Part shown: positions 34,563 through 44,044 of the stretch, piece by piece
Position numbering within the stretch: the first letter of the stretch is position 1
Layout of the letters: each line of letters opens with the position of its first letter
NCBI GenBank assembly: GCA_034506395.1
Contig: JAPDPQ010000002.1
Coordinates: 234,678-298,677 of the forward strand
Direction of reading: 5' to 3'
Source: a candidate division KSB1 bacterium
GTDB taxonomy: Bacteria > Zhuqueibacterota > Zhuqueibacteria > Thermofontimicrobiales > Thermofontimicrobiaceae
Length of the DNA stretch: 64,000 bases
Translations under genes and position numbers: made by a program
The notes under the pieces: generated by a model
What the model was told of the DNA's origin: nothing
The model's input: only the letters and a program-made list of their open reading frames with translations
The model's database searches: none

Positions 34563-36830
34563 ATGAAAAATAGGATACGTTGGCTTGTGGTATATGTCAG
34601 CATTTTTGCCTCGACTGGAGGAATTGCTGGTATTCAAAGCAGCATTGAAAGGCAGATCAAATCGGATCAATTTGCCTTTATTAAAGGCGCCGATATTTCC
34701 TTTATTCCTCAGATTGAGGATAATGGGGGCGTTTACAAAGAGGGAGGCATGCCCAAAGACCCGATCGGAATTTTTGGGGATCATGGCATTAATTACAGCA
34801 GACTGAGGTTATGGCACTCTCCGAATGAAAATTACAATAATCTTGAAAAGATCCTTTACATGGCCAGCCGAATCAAAACGCAAGGGCTGAAACTCCTGAT
34901 CGATTTTCATTACTCCGATACCTGGGCAGATCCTGGGCATCAGCGCAAGCCCAAGGCTTGGGAGAATCTTTCTTTTGCAGCTTTGAAGGATAGCATTTAT
35001 CAATACACCCGAAAAGTGATCCAAATTTTAGCACTGCACGGGGTGCCTCCAGATATGGTTCAGCTTGGGAATGAAATTAATGCTGGGATGCTGTGGAACG
35101 ATGGTCGCGTTGGTGGCAATTTTGATACGAATTGGCCAAATTTCGCATCGCTTTTGAAAGAGGCAATCCGCGGTGTCCGCGAAAGCGGTGCCTGGGGCGA
35201 TTCTATCAAAATCATGATCCATATTGCCAATGCTGCAAATAACAGCACCTGTCGCTGGTTCTTCGACAATCTCGTCGCCAATGGAGTGAATTTCGATGTT
35301 ATCGGACTTTCTTTCTATCCATGGTGGCACGGCACATTAGGTCAGGTGAAAAGCAATTTGAACGATCTGGCAAGTCGCTATAAAAAGGATATTATCATCG
35401 CTGAATACGCCTATCCCTGGACGTTGCAATGGTTCGATAATCAAAATAACATCGTGGGAAGCCAAAGCCAACTCCATGCTGGCTATCCCGCCTCAGTGGA
35501 AGGTCAGGCTTTGTTTATCCGCGATTTGATGAATATCGTTCGGCAAACGAAAGATGGGAGAGGGAAGGGCTTGTTCTATTGGGCGCCTGAATATATTTCG
35601 ACACCGACATTTCCATCCAATTGGGAGAATAATGCGCTGTTCGATTTTTATGGCAATGTGTTGAAGTCGATGGATGTCTTTCTGGAAGAGCCAGATACGT
35701 TAGCCCCGATCAATGTAACGATGATCGTGAATACCGCAACGCATTGGGATACGCTCATGCCCCATCATTTTGTACAACTTCGGGGCGAAGTTCAGGGCAT
35801 CTCATATTTGAATTTGCCTGATGGAAAAAAAGTTGCCTGGGATGCCAGCTCCGATCTGATCATGCAAAATATGGGCGGGGACTATTGGCAGGTGAGTTTT
35901 CAGATGTACCCGGGCGATAAGCTTGCCTATAAAATTTGGACTGGCTACACCCGCAGCAAAGCGACTTACCTACGACTCGGCTGGGAAGGGCCGATCATCC
36001 CATATCCCGGCGCGAGCGAGAACACCCGCATTTTCCAAGCTGGTTCCCATGATACGGTCTTGGCTGTACAATACTACAATTCATCCAGCGAGAGCCGGTT
36101 GCAGTATTGGTCTCCTCTCGTTGCCAAACACGATTCGATTCTGCTTTACTTCAGAGTCAATATGGCCGGCGCAATGAAAGCTGGCCGTTTTGACCCAATG
36201 ATCCATGGGCCAGTGGGAGTGAGGGGCGATCCAGGAACCTCGGCCGGCGCTTTGAGTTGGGATAGCACCAAAATTGTTTTGCAGCGCGAACCTTACAGCA
36301 TTTCAAATGGGGCGTTTTGGTCGGGTGCCTGCTACGTCCCACGCTCGGCGGTTCAGCCTGGTCAAACTTTGATGTACAAATTTTACATCGAAAACGATCC
36401 GTTCAATGGCTGGGAGGCAAACGTGCCGAACAGAGAATTCGTTTACACAGCAACGCTGATCGAGCAAAAACAAGATACCACATTGCATTGGGTCTATTTC
36501 GACGAGCTCGATCCTCTGACAAGAGCAGAAACGATTCATCGAGATATTCCGAAGCGCTTTATTTTGCACCAGAACTATCCCAATCCATTCAATTCCATGA
36601 CCATGATTGCCTATAGTCTGCCAATCGCAAGCGACGTGGCGCTGCAAATTTATGATATAAACGGAAAGCTGATCTGCACGCTCGTCCAGTTGCGGCAGCA
36701 TGCTGGGAATTATCAGGTCACCTGGGATGGAACAGATCAGAATGGGCGATCAGTTGTCGCTGGTGTATATTTTTGTCGCCTGATCGCGGCTGGAAAAATC
36801 GAGGTGATGAAATTAGCATTAGTCAAATAG
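34563..36830 (+). CDS. Secreted GH53 endo-beta-1,4-galactanase with duplicated binding modules and sorting tail
   Basis: The 755-residue protein has a signal peptide, then a GH53 barrel (about 36-375). FIKGADISFIPQIED and INYSRLRLWHSP are family hallmarks. The acid/base is Glu171 (LGNEINAG) and the nucleophile Glu281 (IIIAEYAYPW). GH53 enzymes cut beta-1,4-galactan in pectic arabinogalactan. Residues about 385-645 hold the A and B modules also found in the proteins at 30053 and 46258 (GGDYWQVSFQMYPGDKLAYK; GPVGVRGDPGTSAG). The tail has ILHQNYPNPFNSMTMIAY. The gene sits directly upstream of two GH2 genes, consistent with stepwise galactan breakdown outside the cell. Confidence 0.92.
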   Translation: MKNRIRWLVVYVSIFASTGGIAGIQSSIERQIKSDQFAFIKGADISFIPQIEDNGGVYKEGGMPKDPIGIFGDHGINYSRLRLWHSPNENYNNLEKILYMASRIKTQGLKLLIDFHYSDTWADPGHQRKPKAWENLSFAALKDSIYQYTRKVIQILALHGVPPDMVQLGNEINAGMLWNDGRVGGNFDTNWPNFASLLKEAIRGVRESGAWGDSIKIMIHIANAANNSTCRWFFDNLVANGVNFDVIGLSFYPWWHGTLGQVKSNLNDLASRYKKDIIIAEYAYPWTLQWFDNQNNIVGSQSQLHAGYPASVEGQALFIRDLMNIVRQTKDGRGKGLFYWAPEYISTPTFPSNWENNALFDFYGNVLKSMDVFLEEPDTLAPINVTMIVNTATHWDTLMPHHFVQLRGEVQGISYLNLPDGKKVAWDASSDLIMQNMGGDYWQVSFQMYPGDKLAYKIWTGYTRSKATYLRLGWEGPIIPYPGASENTRIFQAGSHDTVLAVQYYNSSSESRLQYWSPLVAKHDSILLYFRVNMAGAMKAGRFDPMIHGPVGVRGDPGTSAGALSWDSTKIVLQREPYSISNGAFWSGACYVPRSAVQPGQTLMYKFYIENDPFNGWEANVPNREFVYTATLIEQKQDTTLHWVYFDELDPLTRAETIHRDIPKRFILHQNYPNPFNSMTMIAYSLPIASDVALQIYDINGKLICTLVQLRQHAGNYQVTWDGTDQNGRSVVAGVYFCRLIAAGKIEVMKLALVK

Positions 36831-36839
36831 GGAGAAACG

Positions 36840-39143
36840 ATGGCAAGGAACGAAGGCGTCATTTTCGTAATTTTGATCGTGATGATTTTCTTGTTCAATA
36901 GCGGTTGGAACGATGTCACTGCTCAAGCTCGGCAGCAGCTCAATTTCAATCCTAACTGGTCCTTTTATCGGGGCGATTTGCCCACGGAGGAGGTGATCAA
37001 AATCTCATTTCAGGATGATGATTGGGAGCAGGTCCATTTGCCTCATGCGCCAAGGATCACTCCGCTGCGCCACCCTTGGCCAATCCCAGATAACCATGGG
37101 ATAAATTGGTACCGAAAAAAGTTTAAGCTTCCGCCTCAATATTCCAACAAAAAAATTTTCCTATCCTTCGAAGGGGCGGATCAGACCGCAGAAGTATGGC
37201 TTAACGGCACAAAATTGATCCGACACACTGGCTCTTTTACCCCGTTTCTCGTCGATATGACGGAGCATTTGAGATTTGGCGATGCTGAAAATCTAATTTG
37301 CGTCAGGGTGGATAATCATCGGGACCCGGACATTCCGACCTATGGCAACTGGATCAGCTATGGCGGGCTATATCGCGATGTCCATCTGATCATCACCGAT
37401 CGGCTTCACATTACCGACCCCATTTATGCCAATCAGATTGCTGGCGGCGGCATTTTTGTGACCTATCCTTCGATTACCGATTCAATGGCAGAGGTGCGAA
37501 TTCAAACCCATATTTTGAATGAACACCCATCGCGAAAAACATGCCGGCTTCGATCCGTGATTCAAGATTCGAACAACCAAAATTTTGGAGTGGCCGAAAC
37601 CACGCATCGATTCAATGGGAAAGAGGATCGTACCTTTGTTCAGGTTATTAAAATTAAGCATCCAAGGCTGTGGCATCCGGATCATCCTTATCTCTACACC
37701 CTCGTCTCCGAAGTTTATGATGGAGGCAAACGGGTCGATCGTCAAACGACCCGCATCGGCATTCGGCGCATCGATTTTAGCCCAACGGCTGGCTTTTCAA
37801 TCAATGGAGAGCGATTGGTTTTCATGGGCACCAATCGGGTCCAAGATTATCCCTATGTGGCCTGGGCGTTTCCCAACTCTGCCCAACGTCGGGATGCTAT
37901 TCATCTGAAAGAGGCGGGATTTCAATATGTGCGGCTATCGCACAATTTGCAGGACCCCTCGTTTCTCGATGCTTGCGATGAACTCGGCTTGCTGGTGATG
38001 GCCTGCATTCCCGGTTTTCAGTTCATCGGCGGACAAAGATTCCGGGAGCACTCGTTTCAGGACATGCGCGATTTGATCCGACGCGATCGCAATCATCCTT
38101 CGGTGATTTTATGGGAGCTATCGCTCAATGAGACCGAGTTCGATTCCAGCTTTGCCCGAAGGGCGGTGGAGATCGGACATGAGGAGTTCCCCGGGGACCA
38201 ATGCTTCGTCTCGGGGTGGAAGCACGATGATATTTACGATGTGTTCATCCGTGCCACGCAGCATGGGGCCAGAGCTTATTCGGGAAACAAACCCCTGGTG
38301 ATCAGCGAATATGGCCATTGGGACTATGGCGAGGGCAATAGCACCAGCGATGTGGATCGGATGGATGGCGAACTCGCCATGCTGGTCCAGGCGCGAAATC
38401 ACCAGGAATCGCTCAATGCCAATCGTGCGCTCCCGTTCCTCTGCGGCGATGGGCTATGGGTGGGTATCGATTTCCAGACCTATCCCTCGGGCGTGATCGA
38501 TTATTTTCGGCTGCCCAAGTTTTCTTATTATTTCTACCAGAGCCAGCGCAATCCGCGTTTGAAGGTCGAGGGGATTGATTCCGGTCCCATGGTTTTCATC
38601 GCCAATTATTGGACCGAAAATTCGCCGCGAGATGTGACCGTGTTCAGCAATTGCGATAGCGTGCAACTGCTGCTGAACGGCGAACGGATCGCCACTCAAA
38701 CGCCAGATCAAAATTCCATTTCGGATCACCTGCTCCATCCGCCATTTACATTCAAAGAAATCCCGTGGCAGCCGGGCGAATTGCAAGTGATCGGTTTTCT
38801 GGCTGGGAAGCCAATGGCCCAGCATACCCGGCGAACGCCAGAGGCGCCAAAATCGATAGATCTAAAATTTGAAATTTGCCATCAGCCCAAGGCTGATGGT
38901 GAAGACATGTTCTTTGTTTATGCGCATGTGGTCGATCAAAATGGGACAACAGTCCCCACTTTTTCCGATTGGATCGAGTTTGAAGTTGCCGGGGCAGCTC
39001 GATTGGTCAGTCCGAATCGGGTTCAGGCAGAAGCGGGCGTAGCCGCAGCGTTGATTCGGGTAGGGGAACAACCCGGGCAGATCATCGTGCGCGCACGTCA
39101 TCCGAATTTGATTGGCGCAGAGAAAACGATTCTTTCTCAATGA
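36840..39143 (+). CDS. Secreted GH2 glycosidase, probable beta-galactosidase
   Basis: The 767-residue protein has a signal peptide (about 1-29), a sugar-binding jelly-roll domain (about 32-185), an immunoglobulin-like domain and a TIM barrel from about 315. The acid/base Glu431 lies in ILWELSLNETE and the nucleophile Glu490 in VISEYGHWDYG. These match retaining GH2 enzymes. The region after the barrel is beta-rich. It starts nine bases after the GH53 stop, so the two are translated from one message. The likely substrate is galacto-oligosaccharides released by the galactanase, although GH2 also includes mannosidases and glucuronidases. Confidence 0.87.
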   Translation: MARNEGVIFVILIVMIFLFNSGWNDVTAQARQQLNFNPNWSFYRGDLPTEEVIKISFQDDDWEQVHLPHAPRITPLRHPWPIPDNHGINWYRKKFKLPPQYSNKKIFLSFEGADQTAEVWLNGTKLIRHTGSFTPFLVDMTEHLRFGDAENLICVRVDNHRDPDIPTYGNWISYGGLYRDVHLIITDRLHITDPIYANQIAGGGIFVTYPSITDSMAEVRIQTHILNEHPSRKTCRLRSVIQDSNNQNFGVAETTHRFNGKEDRTFVQVIKIKHPRLWHPDHPYLYTLVSEVYDGGKRVDRQTTRIGIRRIDFSPTAGFSINGERLVFMGTNRVQDYPYVAWAFPNSAQRRDAIHLKEAGFQYVRLSHNLQDPSFLDACDELGLLVMACIPGFQFIGGQRFREHSFQDMRDLIRRDRNHPSVILWELSLNETEFDSSFARRAVEIGHEEFPGDQCFVSGWKHDDIYDVFIRATQHGARAYSGNKPLVISEYGHWDYGEGNSTSDVDRMDGELAMLVQARNHQESLNANRALPFLCGDGLWVGIDFQTYPSGVIDYFRLPKFSYYFYQSQRNPRLKVEGIDSGPMVFIANYWTENSPRDVTVFSNCDSVQLLLNGERIATQTPDQNSISDHLLHPPFTFKEIPWQPGELQVIGFLAGKPMAQHTRRTPEAPKSIDLKFEICHQPKADGEDMFFVYAHVVDQNGTTVPTFSDWIEFEVAGAARLVSPNRVQAEAGVAAALIRVGEQPGQIIVRARHPNLIGAEKTILSQ

Positions 39144-39218
39144 GAGCATAGGATTCTGTTGTTTGTAAGAACCAAATCTGTTGGCTTCATCATTCCGTGG
39201 GGCGAAATCTTATTTATT

Positions 39219-39246
39219 CCAACGGATTGAAACAACCCAACGGATG
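39219..39246 (+). repeat. CCAACGGAT family dispersed repeat, copy 1
   Basis: Two copies of CCAACGGAT are separated by ten bases (TGAAACAACC); the second is followed by G. The same 28-base unit occurs at 61068-61095, with one change at 61200-61227, and as a variant at 43854-43881. Confidence 0.8.
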
Positions 39247-39286
39247 AAAATTTTTTAATAGGCTGCTGCAAAATTGAAATTTTCGT

Positions 39287-39586
39287 GTCATCCCGAACGG
39301 ATCCGTCCGCCGACTGGCAATTGGCGTCAACTTAAGAGTACGAAGTCATTCTGAGCGACCGCAGGGAGCGAAGAATCTCTTAATTTAACGAAATTGGGTG
39401 GGTTTATTGAAGAGATTCTTCGTCTCCGTTAATTGGCGGATCCTCAGAATGACAGCGTCTCACCATGTATTCGCTTAAGTTGACGCCTATGGCCGACTGG
39501 GGGACGGAGGAGTGAGGAATCTTTATTTGTCACGAAATCAATTAATCAACCAGATTCCTCACCGCCAAATGGCGGTTCGGAATGAC
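39287..39586. repeat. Composite nested inverted-repeat (MITE/REP-like) element
   Basis: Outer ends: GTCATCCCGAAC (39287-39298) and GTTCGGAATGAC (39575-39586), 11 of 12 pairing. Inside, GGCGTCAACTTAAG (39323-39336) pairs perfectly with CTTAAGTTGACGCC (39474-39487). Inside that again, GTCATTCTGAG (39345-39355) pairs with CTCAGAATGAC (39443-39453). There is no transposase frame. It looks like one palindromic element inserted in another. Confidence 0.75.
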
Positions 39587-39668
39587 GGGTTTTCGGATTT
39601 GGCAGATGTCTGTATTAATTCAAAGGCTAAATCAAATATAGACGTTCAATCTTAAAGGAGTCGGAGGA

Positions 39669-42107
39669 ATGAAGCCAAAATTGATGAAGCTTGTTTTGAT
39701 TCTACCCCTGCTTTTTCTCTCCTTGAAAACAAGCCAGGCTCGACAGGTCATCAACTTCAACCGCGATTGGAAGTTCAGCAAAGGCAATCCCCCCAATGCC
39801 CAATTTGCCGAGTTTGATGATGCTAACTGGCAGAAAATTCACCTGCCGCATGATTGGGCCATATACGGCCCGGTGGATTCGCTGGGCGATGGGGAGACCG
39901 GCAAGCTGCCCTGGCGCGGAGAAGCCTGGTATCGAAAAAAGTTCCGGCTGAATCCAGCCGATGCTGGCAAGCGCGTTTATTTTCTATTTGATGGCATCAT
40001 GGCCCAGCCGAAAATTTACGTCAACGGACAACTGGCCGGGCAATGGGATTATGGCTACAATTCCTTTTATCTGGATGTATCCGATCTGGTCGACTTCAAA
40101 GGGGAAAACGTCATTGCGGTTTATGTGGACACGCGAAAGCATGGCAGTCGCTGGTATCCCGGGGCGGGCATCTATCGCAAAATCCAGATGATCATAGTTG
40201 ATCCAGTGCATGTGGGCATCTGGGGCACCTGGGTCAGCACGCCAGATGTTCGAGAGACATGGGCAGATGTCCGAGTGGTGACCACGGTCAATAATTTTGG
40301 CCAACAGGATCGAAACGTGACGATCGAGACGGCGATCCTGAATCCGACAGGAAAGGCTCTCAGCACACGGGTGGAGAATAAAAGCATCGCTGCTGGCCGA
40401 AGTGAAGAGTTTGAACAATGGTTCACGCTGATTCGGCCGCGGCGCTGGGATATCCAGACCCCAGTTTTGTATGCTGCGAAAACCATCGTGATGCGGGATA
40501 ATCAAATTTGCGATTCTACGATCACCCATTTTGGGATTCGGACGTTCAAGTTCACGGCTGATGACGGCTTTCATCTGAACGGCCGGCGCGTCCAATTGAA
40601 GGGCGTCAATCTGCATCACGATCATGGACCGTTGGGCGCGGCGTTTTATCCCCGAGCGATGGAACGGCAATTGGAGATCATGCGCGAGATGGGCTGCAAT
40701 GCCATCCGTACCAGCCATAATGTCTGCGCACCAGAATTACTTGAACTGTGCGATCGCATGGGATTTTTGGTGTTCAATGAGGCGTTCGATAAATATGATG
40801 AGAAAGCCGATATTTTGCCAGAGACCGATTTTTATGAGTTCGGAGAGCGCAATATTCGAAATTTTGTCCTTCGGGATCGCAATCATCCCTCAGTGATCAT
40901 CTGGAGCGTGGGCAACGAGATGCGCGATGTCCAGCCCAATATCAATGGTGGCTTGCGGAAATTGCAGGCCATGGTCAGCTATGTCCGAAAGTACGACCCC
41001 ACGCGCCCGGTGACCATGGCGTGCGACATGCCGAACACGGTTCATCTGCGCCATTTCGATTATTACGATGTCCATAGCTGGAATTACGGCCGGCGCTATC
41101 TACCAGCGCGGAATGCCGATCCGAGCAAGCCGGTGATCATCAGCGAGTCTGGGTCAACCGTCAGCACCCGAGGTTTTTATGAACTGCCGCTGCCAATCCA
41201 CAAAACTGATTTCACGGATTCCAGACAGGTCAGCTCGTATGACCTGAATGCGCCCTGGTGGGCGGATCTACCGGACGACAATTTCATGTGGCAGGAACAA
41301 GATCGCTATATTTGCGGCGAATTTGTGTGGACGGGGTTCGATTACCTGGGTGAGCCGACGCCATACGATGATTGGCGGGCAAGGGAGGGTAAGATCACTC
41401 AGTTACAGGTTTCGCGCAATTCTTATTTCGGCATTGTCGATCTCTGTGGCATTCCAAAAGACCGCTATTATTTGTACCGCAGCTACTGGGCACCAGAGAA
41501 GCCAACAGTTCATATTTTGCCGCATTGGAACTGGGAGGGAAGCGAGGGAAAGGCGATCCCAGTATTTGTCTACACCAATGGCGATGCTGCCGAACTGTTC
41601 TTGAATGGCAAATCGTTGGGGATGAAGATGAAAAATCCCAGATCCGATGTGGCCGCGGAACGCTATCGGTTGATATGGCAGCGAGTGATTTATGAACCGG
41701 GCGAGTTAAAGGCTGTGGCATACAAAGAGGGTCAGAAGATTGGCGAGGCGGTCGTACGAACCGCTGGAAAGCCGGCCTATTTAAAATTAACTCCAGATCG
41801 CTCGGCCATTGCAGCAAGCGGGGATGATTTATGTTATCTCCTGGTTGAAGCCTACGATCAAAATCAGATTCTTTGTCCCAAAGCAGATAATTTGGTCCGC
41901 TTTGTCGTCGAAGGACCGGCGACCATCGCTGGGGTGGGCAACGGCAATCCGCAATCGCTGGAACCGTTCGTGGCCGATCGATGTCGGTTGTTCAATGGCA
42001 AAGCCATGCTGATCATTCGCACGGAAAAGGATAAAAAGGGAAAAATTAGAATCAGCGCCATTAGCGATGGCCTGAAGCAAGCCAAAGCCGATCTTTTATC
42101 TCAATGA
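39669..42107 (+). CDS. Secreted GH2 beta-galactosidase
   Basis: The 812-residue product has a signal peptide (about 1-24), a sugar-binding domain (about 27-180, with H-L-P-H-D-W and W-Y-R-K-K-F), an Ig-like domain and a barrel from about 295 (LKGVNLHHDHG). Acid/base Glu417 lies in IIWSVGNEMRD, nucleophile Glu493 in VIISESGSTV. A DUF4982-like and a Big-1-like domain follow (about 620-810), as in Bacteroides-type secreted beta-galactosidases. Strong AAAGGAG and GGAGGA lie upstream. It differs substantially from the GH2 enzyme upstream, so the pair probably handles different linkages. Confidence 0.9.
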   Translation: MKPKLMKLVLILPLLFLSLKTSQARQVINFNRDWKFSKGNPPNAQFAEFDDANWQKIHLPHDWAIYGPVDSLGDGETGKLPWRGEAWYRKKFRLNPADAGKRVYFLFDGIMAQPKIYVNGQLAGQWDYGYNSFYLDVSDLVDFKGENVIAVYVDTRKHGSRWYPGAGIYRKIQMIIVDPVHVGIWGTWVSTPDVRETWADVRVVTTVNNFGQQDRNVTIETAILNPTGKALSTRVENKSIAAGRSEEFEQWFTLIRPRRWDIQTPVLYAAKTIVMRDNQICDSTITHFGIRTFKFTADDGFHLNGRRVQLKGVNLHHDHGPLGAAFYPRAMERQLEIMREMGCNAIRTSHNVCAPELLELCDRMGFLVFNEAFDKYDEKADILPETDFYEFGERNIRNFVLRDRNHPSVIIWSVGNEMRDVQPNINGGLRKLQAMVSYVRKYDPTRPVTMACDMPNTVHLRHFDYYDVHSWNYGRRYLPARNADPSKPVIISESGSTVSTRGFYELPLPIHKTDFTDSRQVSSYDLNAPWWADLPDDNFMWQEQDRYICGEFVWTGFDYLGEPTPYDDWRAREGKITQLQVSRNSYFGIVDLCGIPKDRYYLYRSYWAPEKPTVHILPHWNWEGSEGKAIPVFVYTNGDAAELFLNGKSLGMKMKNPRSDVAAERYRLIWQRVIYEPGELKAVAYKEGQKIGEAVVRTAGKPAYLKLTPDRSAIAASGDDLCYLLVEAYDQNQILCPKADNLVRFVVEGPATIAGVGNGNPQSLEPFVADRCRLFNGKAMLIIRTEKDKKGKIRISAISDGLKQAKADLLSQ

Positions 42108-42118
42108 GTTCGACTGAT

Positions 42119-42151
42119 GCCCTTGCGAAGAGTTTGCGCTTTCGCAAGGGC
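42119..42151 (+). terminator. Hairpin downstream of the second GH2 gene
   Basis: GCCCTTGCGAA (42119-42129) pairs with TTCGCAAGGGC (42141-42151). No T-run follows directly. With the next hairpin it may form a transcript end or mRNA-stabilising structure. Confidence 0.45.
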
Positions 42152-42159
42152 AGATAAAG

Positions 42160-42190
42160 CTGATTCCATCGCTCCGAGCGATGGAATCAG
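42160..42190. repeat. Perfect 14-base inverted repeat before the GH13 gene
   Basis: CTGATTCCATCGCT (42160-42173) pairs perfectly with AGCGATGGAATCAG (42177-42190) over a three-base loop. It lies 32 bases upstream of the GH13 start. It may be part of a terminator or a leader structure. Confidence 0.5.
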
Positions 42191-42222
42191 TCTCTCAAAA
42201 AAAAGACTAAAAAGGAACAATA

Positions 42223-43836
42223 ATGAAATTTATCTTCAAGATTATTTCAATTATTGCGTTCATTGTGATCCTTGATTGTCTCAACCATATAACTATCGCA
42301 CAAGTGGTAAAATCAAACTCCCCAGAATCTCAAGTGTTTTATCACATCTTTCTCCGTAGCTTCTACGATAGCAATGGCGATGGACATGGGGACCTCAAAG
42401 GGCTGGAAGAAAAATTAGATTATCTCCAGGAACTGGGCATCACTTCGGTTTTGATCACTCCGCTCTATCATTCCGATTTTTATCACAACTATTTCCCAAT
42501 TGATTTTGAGGAGATCGATCCAGAGTTCGGCACCAAAGAGGATTATTTCGGCCTGCTAAAGGAAATGCATCGCCGCGGAATGAAATTAATCATGGATATG
42601 GAGATCCATTATGTGACCGAAGATCATCTGTGGTATAAAGATTCTTATCAGAATCCCGCCTCGCCATATAGCAACCATATCCTTTACAATGACGCCAATA
42701 ATACCGATCCAGAATCGATCATCTATAACCTCACTGAGCTGAAGTCCTATGATGGAAAAATCATTAAGGTCGCAACAACGAACTTGTATCATGACAGCGT
42801 GCGGAATTATCACTATCAGTTATTCAAATATTGGGTCGATCCCAATCGCGATGGCAATTTTGAAGACGGCATCGACGGTTTTCGGATCGATCATATTATG
42901 GACGATCTGGATTGGAAGGGCAAATTGACTGGTCTATTGTCCAATTTTTGGAAGCCGTTATTTGCAGAATTGCGGGCGATCAATCCGGACATCATCATCA
43001 TCGGAGAGCAAGCGGAATGGGGCTATGGGGGAGAATATTTCGCCAAAGCGGATTTGGATGCCGTGTTCGCTTTTCCGCTCAGCCAGGCGATCCGTAAATT
43101 TAATTCGAAAAAGGTTCAACAGCAATGGTTGAAAACCTTTCAGATCACGCCGATGGGCAAGCATCAATTCATCTTCATTGAGAATCATGATATGCCTCGC
43201 ATCGCTTCAGTTCTGGATCGCAATTTGTCCAAATTAAAAGTATGTGCCGCATTGAATCTGCTGTTGAAAGGGGTGCCGATCATTTATTACGGGCAGGAGA
43301 TCGGGATGACTGGAGCGAACAGCCTGGGACAATTTGGCTCGACCGATGGCAATGACATCCCAGTACGGGAAGCGTTTGAATGGTATCGAACGGTTGATGG
43401 CCCAGGCATGGCACTCTGGTACAAAAGTACTGGCCCCTGGTGGGATCAATCGGAATTGAAGGATAATGACGGCATTTCCTTGGAGGAGCAGCAATCAGAT
43501 CCGACTTCGCTCTGGAGTTGCTATCGGCAGTTGATCCGTTTGCGGCGCGGCAACAGCGCGCTCCAAACTGGAAGCCTAGAATTCTTGGAGGATCAAAATG
43601 ACGATGTTTTATCCTTCCTGCGCTGGGATGAGGCCCAGGCAATTTTGGTGCTGATGAATTTGAGTGATAAAAGTGATTCTGTCAGCCTCGATTTGTCCCA
43701 ATTTCCGATGAAGATAGATCTGGCAGAAGCAACAGAGCTGTTACAAGCTTCTCCTCAAAAAACTTTGCAGATTGATCCACAAAAAATTCGGGTGTCGTTG
43801 GATAAATTCGAAATCCAGGTATGGCAGATCAAATAG
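42223..43836 (+). CDS. Secreted GH13 alpha-amylase-family enzyme
   Basis: The 537-residue protein has an N-terminal signal (about 1-27) and a GH13 barrel. Region I is KLIMDMEIHYVTEDHLWY, in which the usual Asn before His is Ile. Region II is GFRIDHI (Asp223), region III IIIGEQAEWG (Glu262) and region IV FIENHDMPR (Asp323), so the triad is complete. A short beta domain ends the protein (about 450-537). Family members act on alpha-glucans such as starch, maltodextrin or trehalose; the exact reaction is not readable. AAAGGAACA stands before the start. It is followed by another GH13 gene, separated by 208 bases with a repeat. Confidence 0.88.
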   Translation: MKFIFKIISIIAFIVILDCLNHITIAQVVKSNSPESQVFYHIFLRSFYDSNGDGHGDLKGLEEKLDYLQELGITSVLITPLYHSDFYHNYFPIDFEEIDPEFGTKEDYFGLLKEMHRRGMKLIMDMEIHYVTEDHLWYKDSYQNPASPYSNHILYNDANNTDPESIIYNLTELKSYDGKIIKVATTNLYHDSVRNYHYQLFKYWVDPNRDGNFEDGIDGFRIDHIMDDLDWKGKLTGLLSNFWKPLFAELRAINPDIIIIGEQAEWGYGGEYFAKADLDAVFAFPLSQAIRKFNSKKVQQQWLKTFQITPMGKHQFIFIENHDMPRIASVLDRNLSKLKVCAALNLLLKGVPIIYYGQEIGMTGANSLGQFGSTDGNDIPVREAFEWYRTVDGPGMALWYKSTGPWWDQSELKDNDGISLEEQQSDPTSLWSCYRQLIRLRRGNSALQTGSLEFLEDQNDDVLSFLRWDEAQAILVLMNLSDKSDSVSLDLSQFPMKIDLAEATELLQASPQKTLQIDPQKIRVSLDKFEIQVWQIK

Positions 43837-43853
43837 CTTGGTTCCGAATCGTC

Positions 43854-43881
43854 CCCAACGGATTGATGAAACCAACGGATG
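43854..43881 (+). repeat. CCAACGGAT family dispersed repeat, diverged copy
   Basis: CCCAACGGAT, then TGATGAAA, then CCAACGGATG. It differs from the other copies mainly in the spacer. It lies just after the first GH13 stop. Confidence 0.6.
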
Positions 43882-44044
43882 AGGAAATTCAAGCATTCGC
43901 TTTAAAAATCTCCTGCGGAACCAGTATACTTTGCTTGCTTTGCTCCGTCATAAAAGTGGCAAGGGATGCGATAATCATGAAAAATCCGCTGGCTTCCTCT
44001 ATCAGTTGGGCAAATAGCGATATCAAAAAGTAAGGGTAAGGCTC

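Larger units (their letters stand above)
39144..39668. other. Intergenic region filled with short repeats
   Basis: It holds a CCAACGGAT-type repeat, a nested inverted-repeat element and little else; both are listed separately. No gene is seen. The last 60 bases carry AAAGGAGTCGGAGGA before the next ATG. Confidence 0.7.

Noticed and set aside
43821..44033. 70-codon frame between the two GH13 genes
   Set aside because: It starts inside the preceding gene and includes the CCAACGGAT repeat; no family resemblance.
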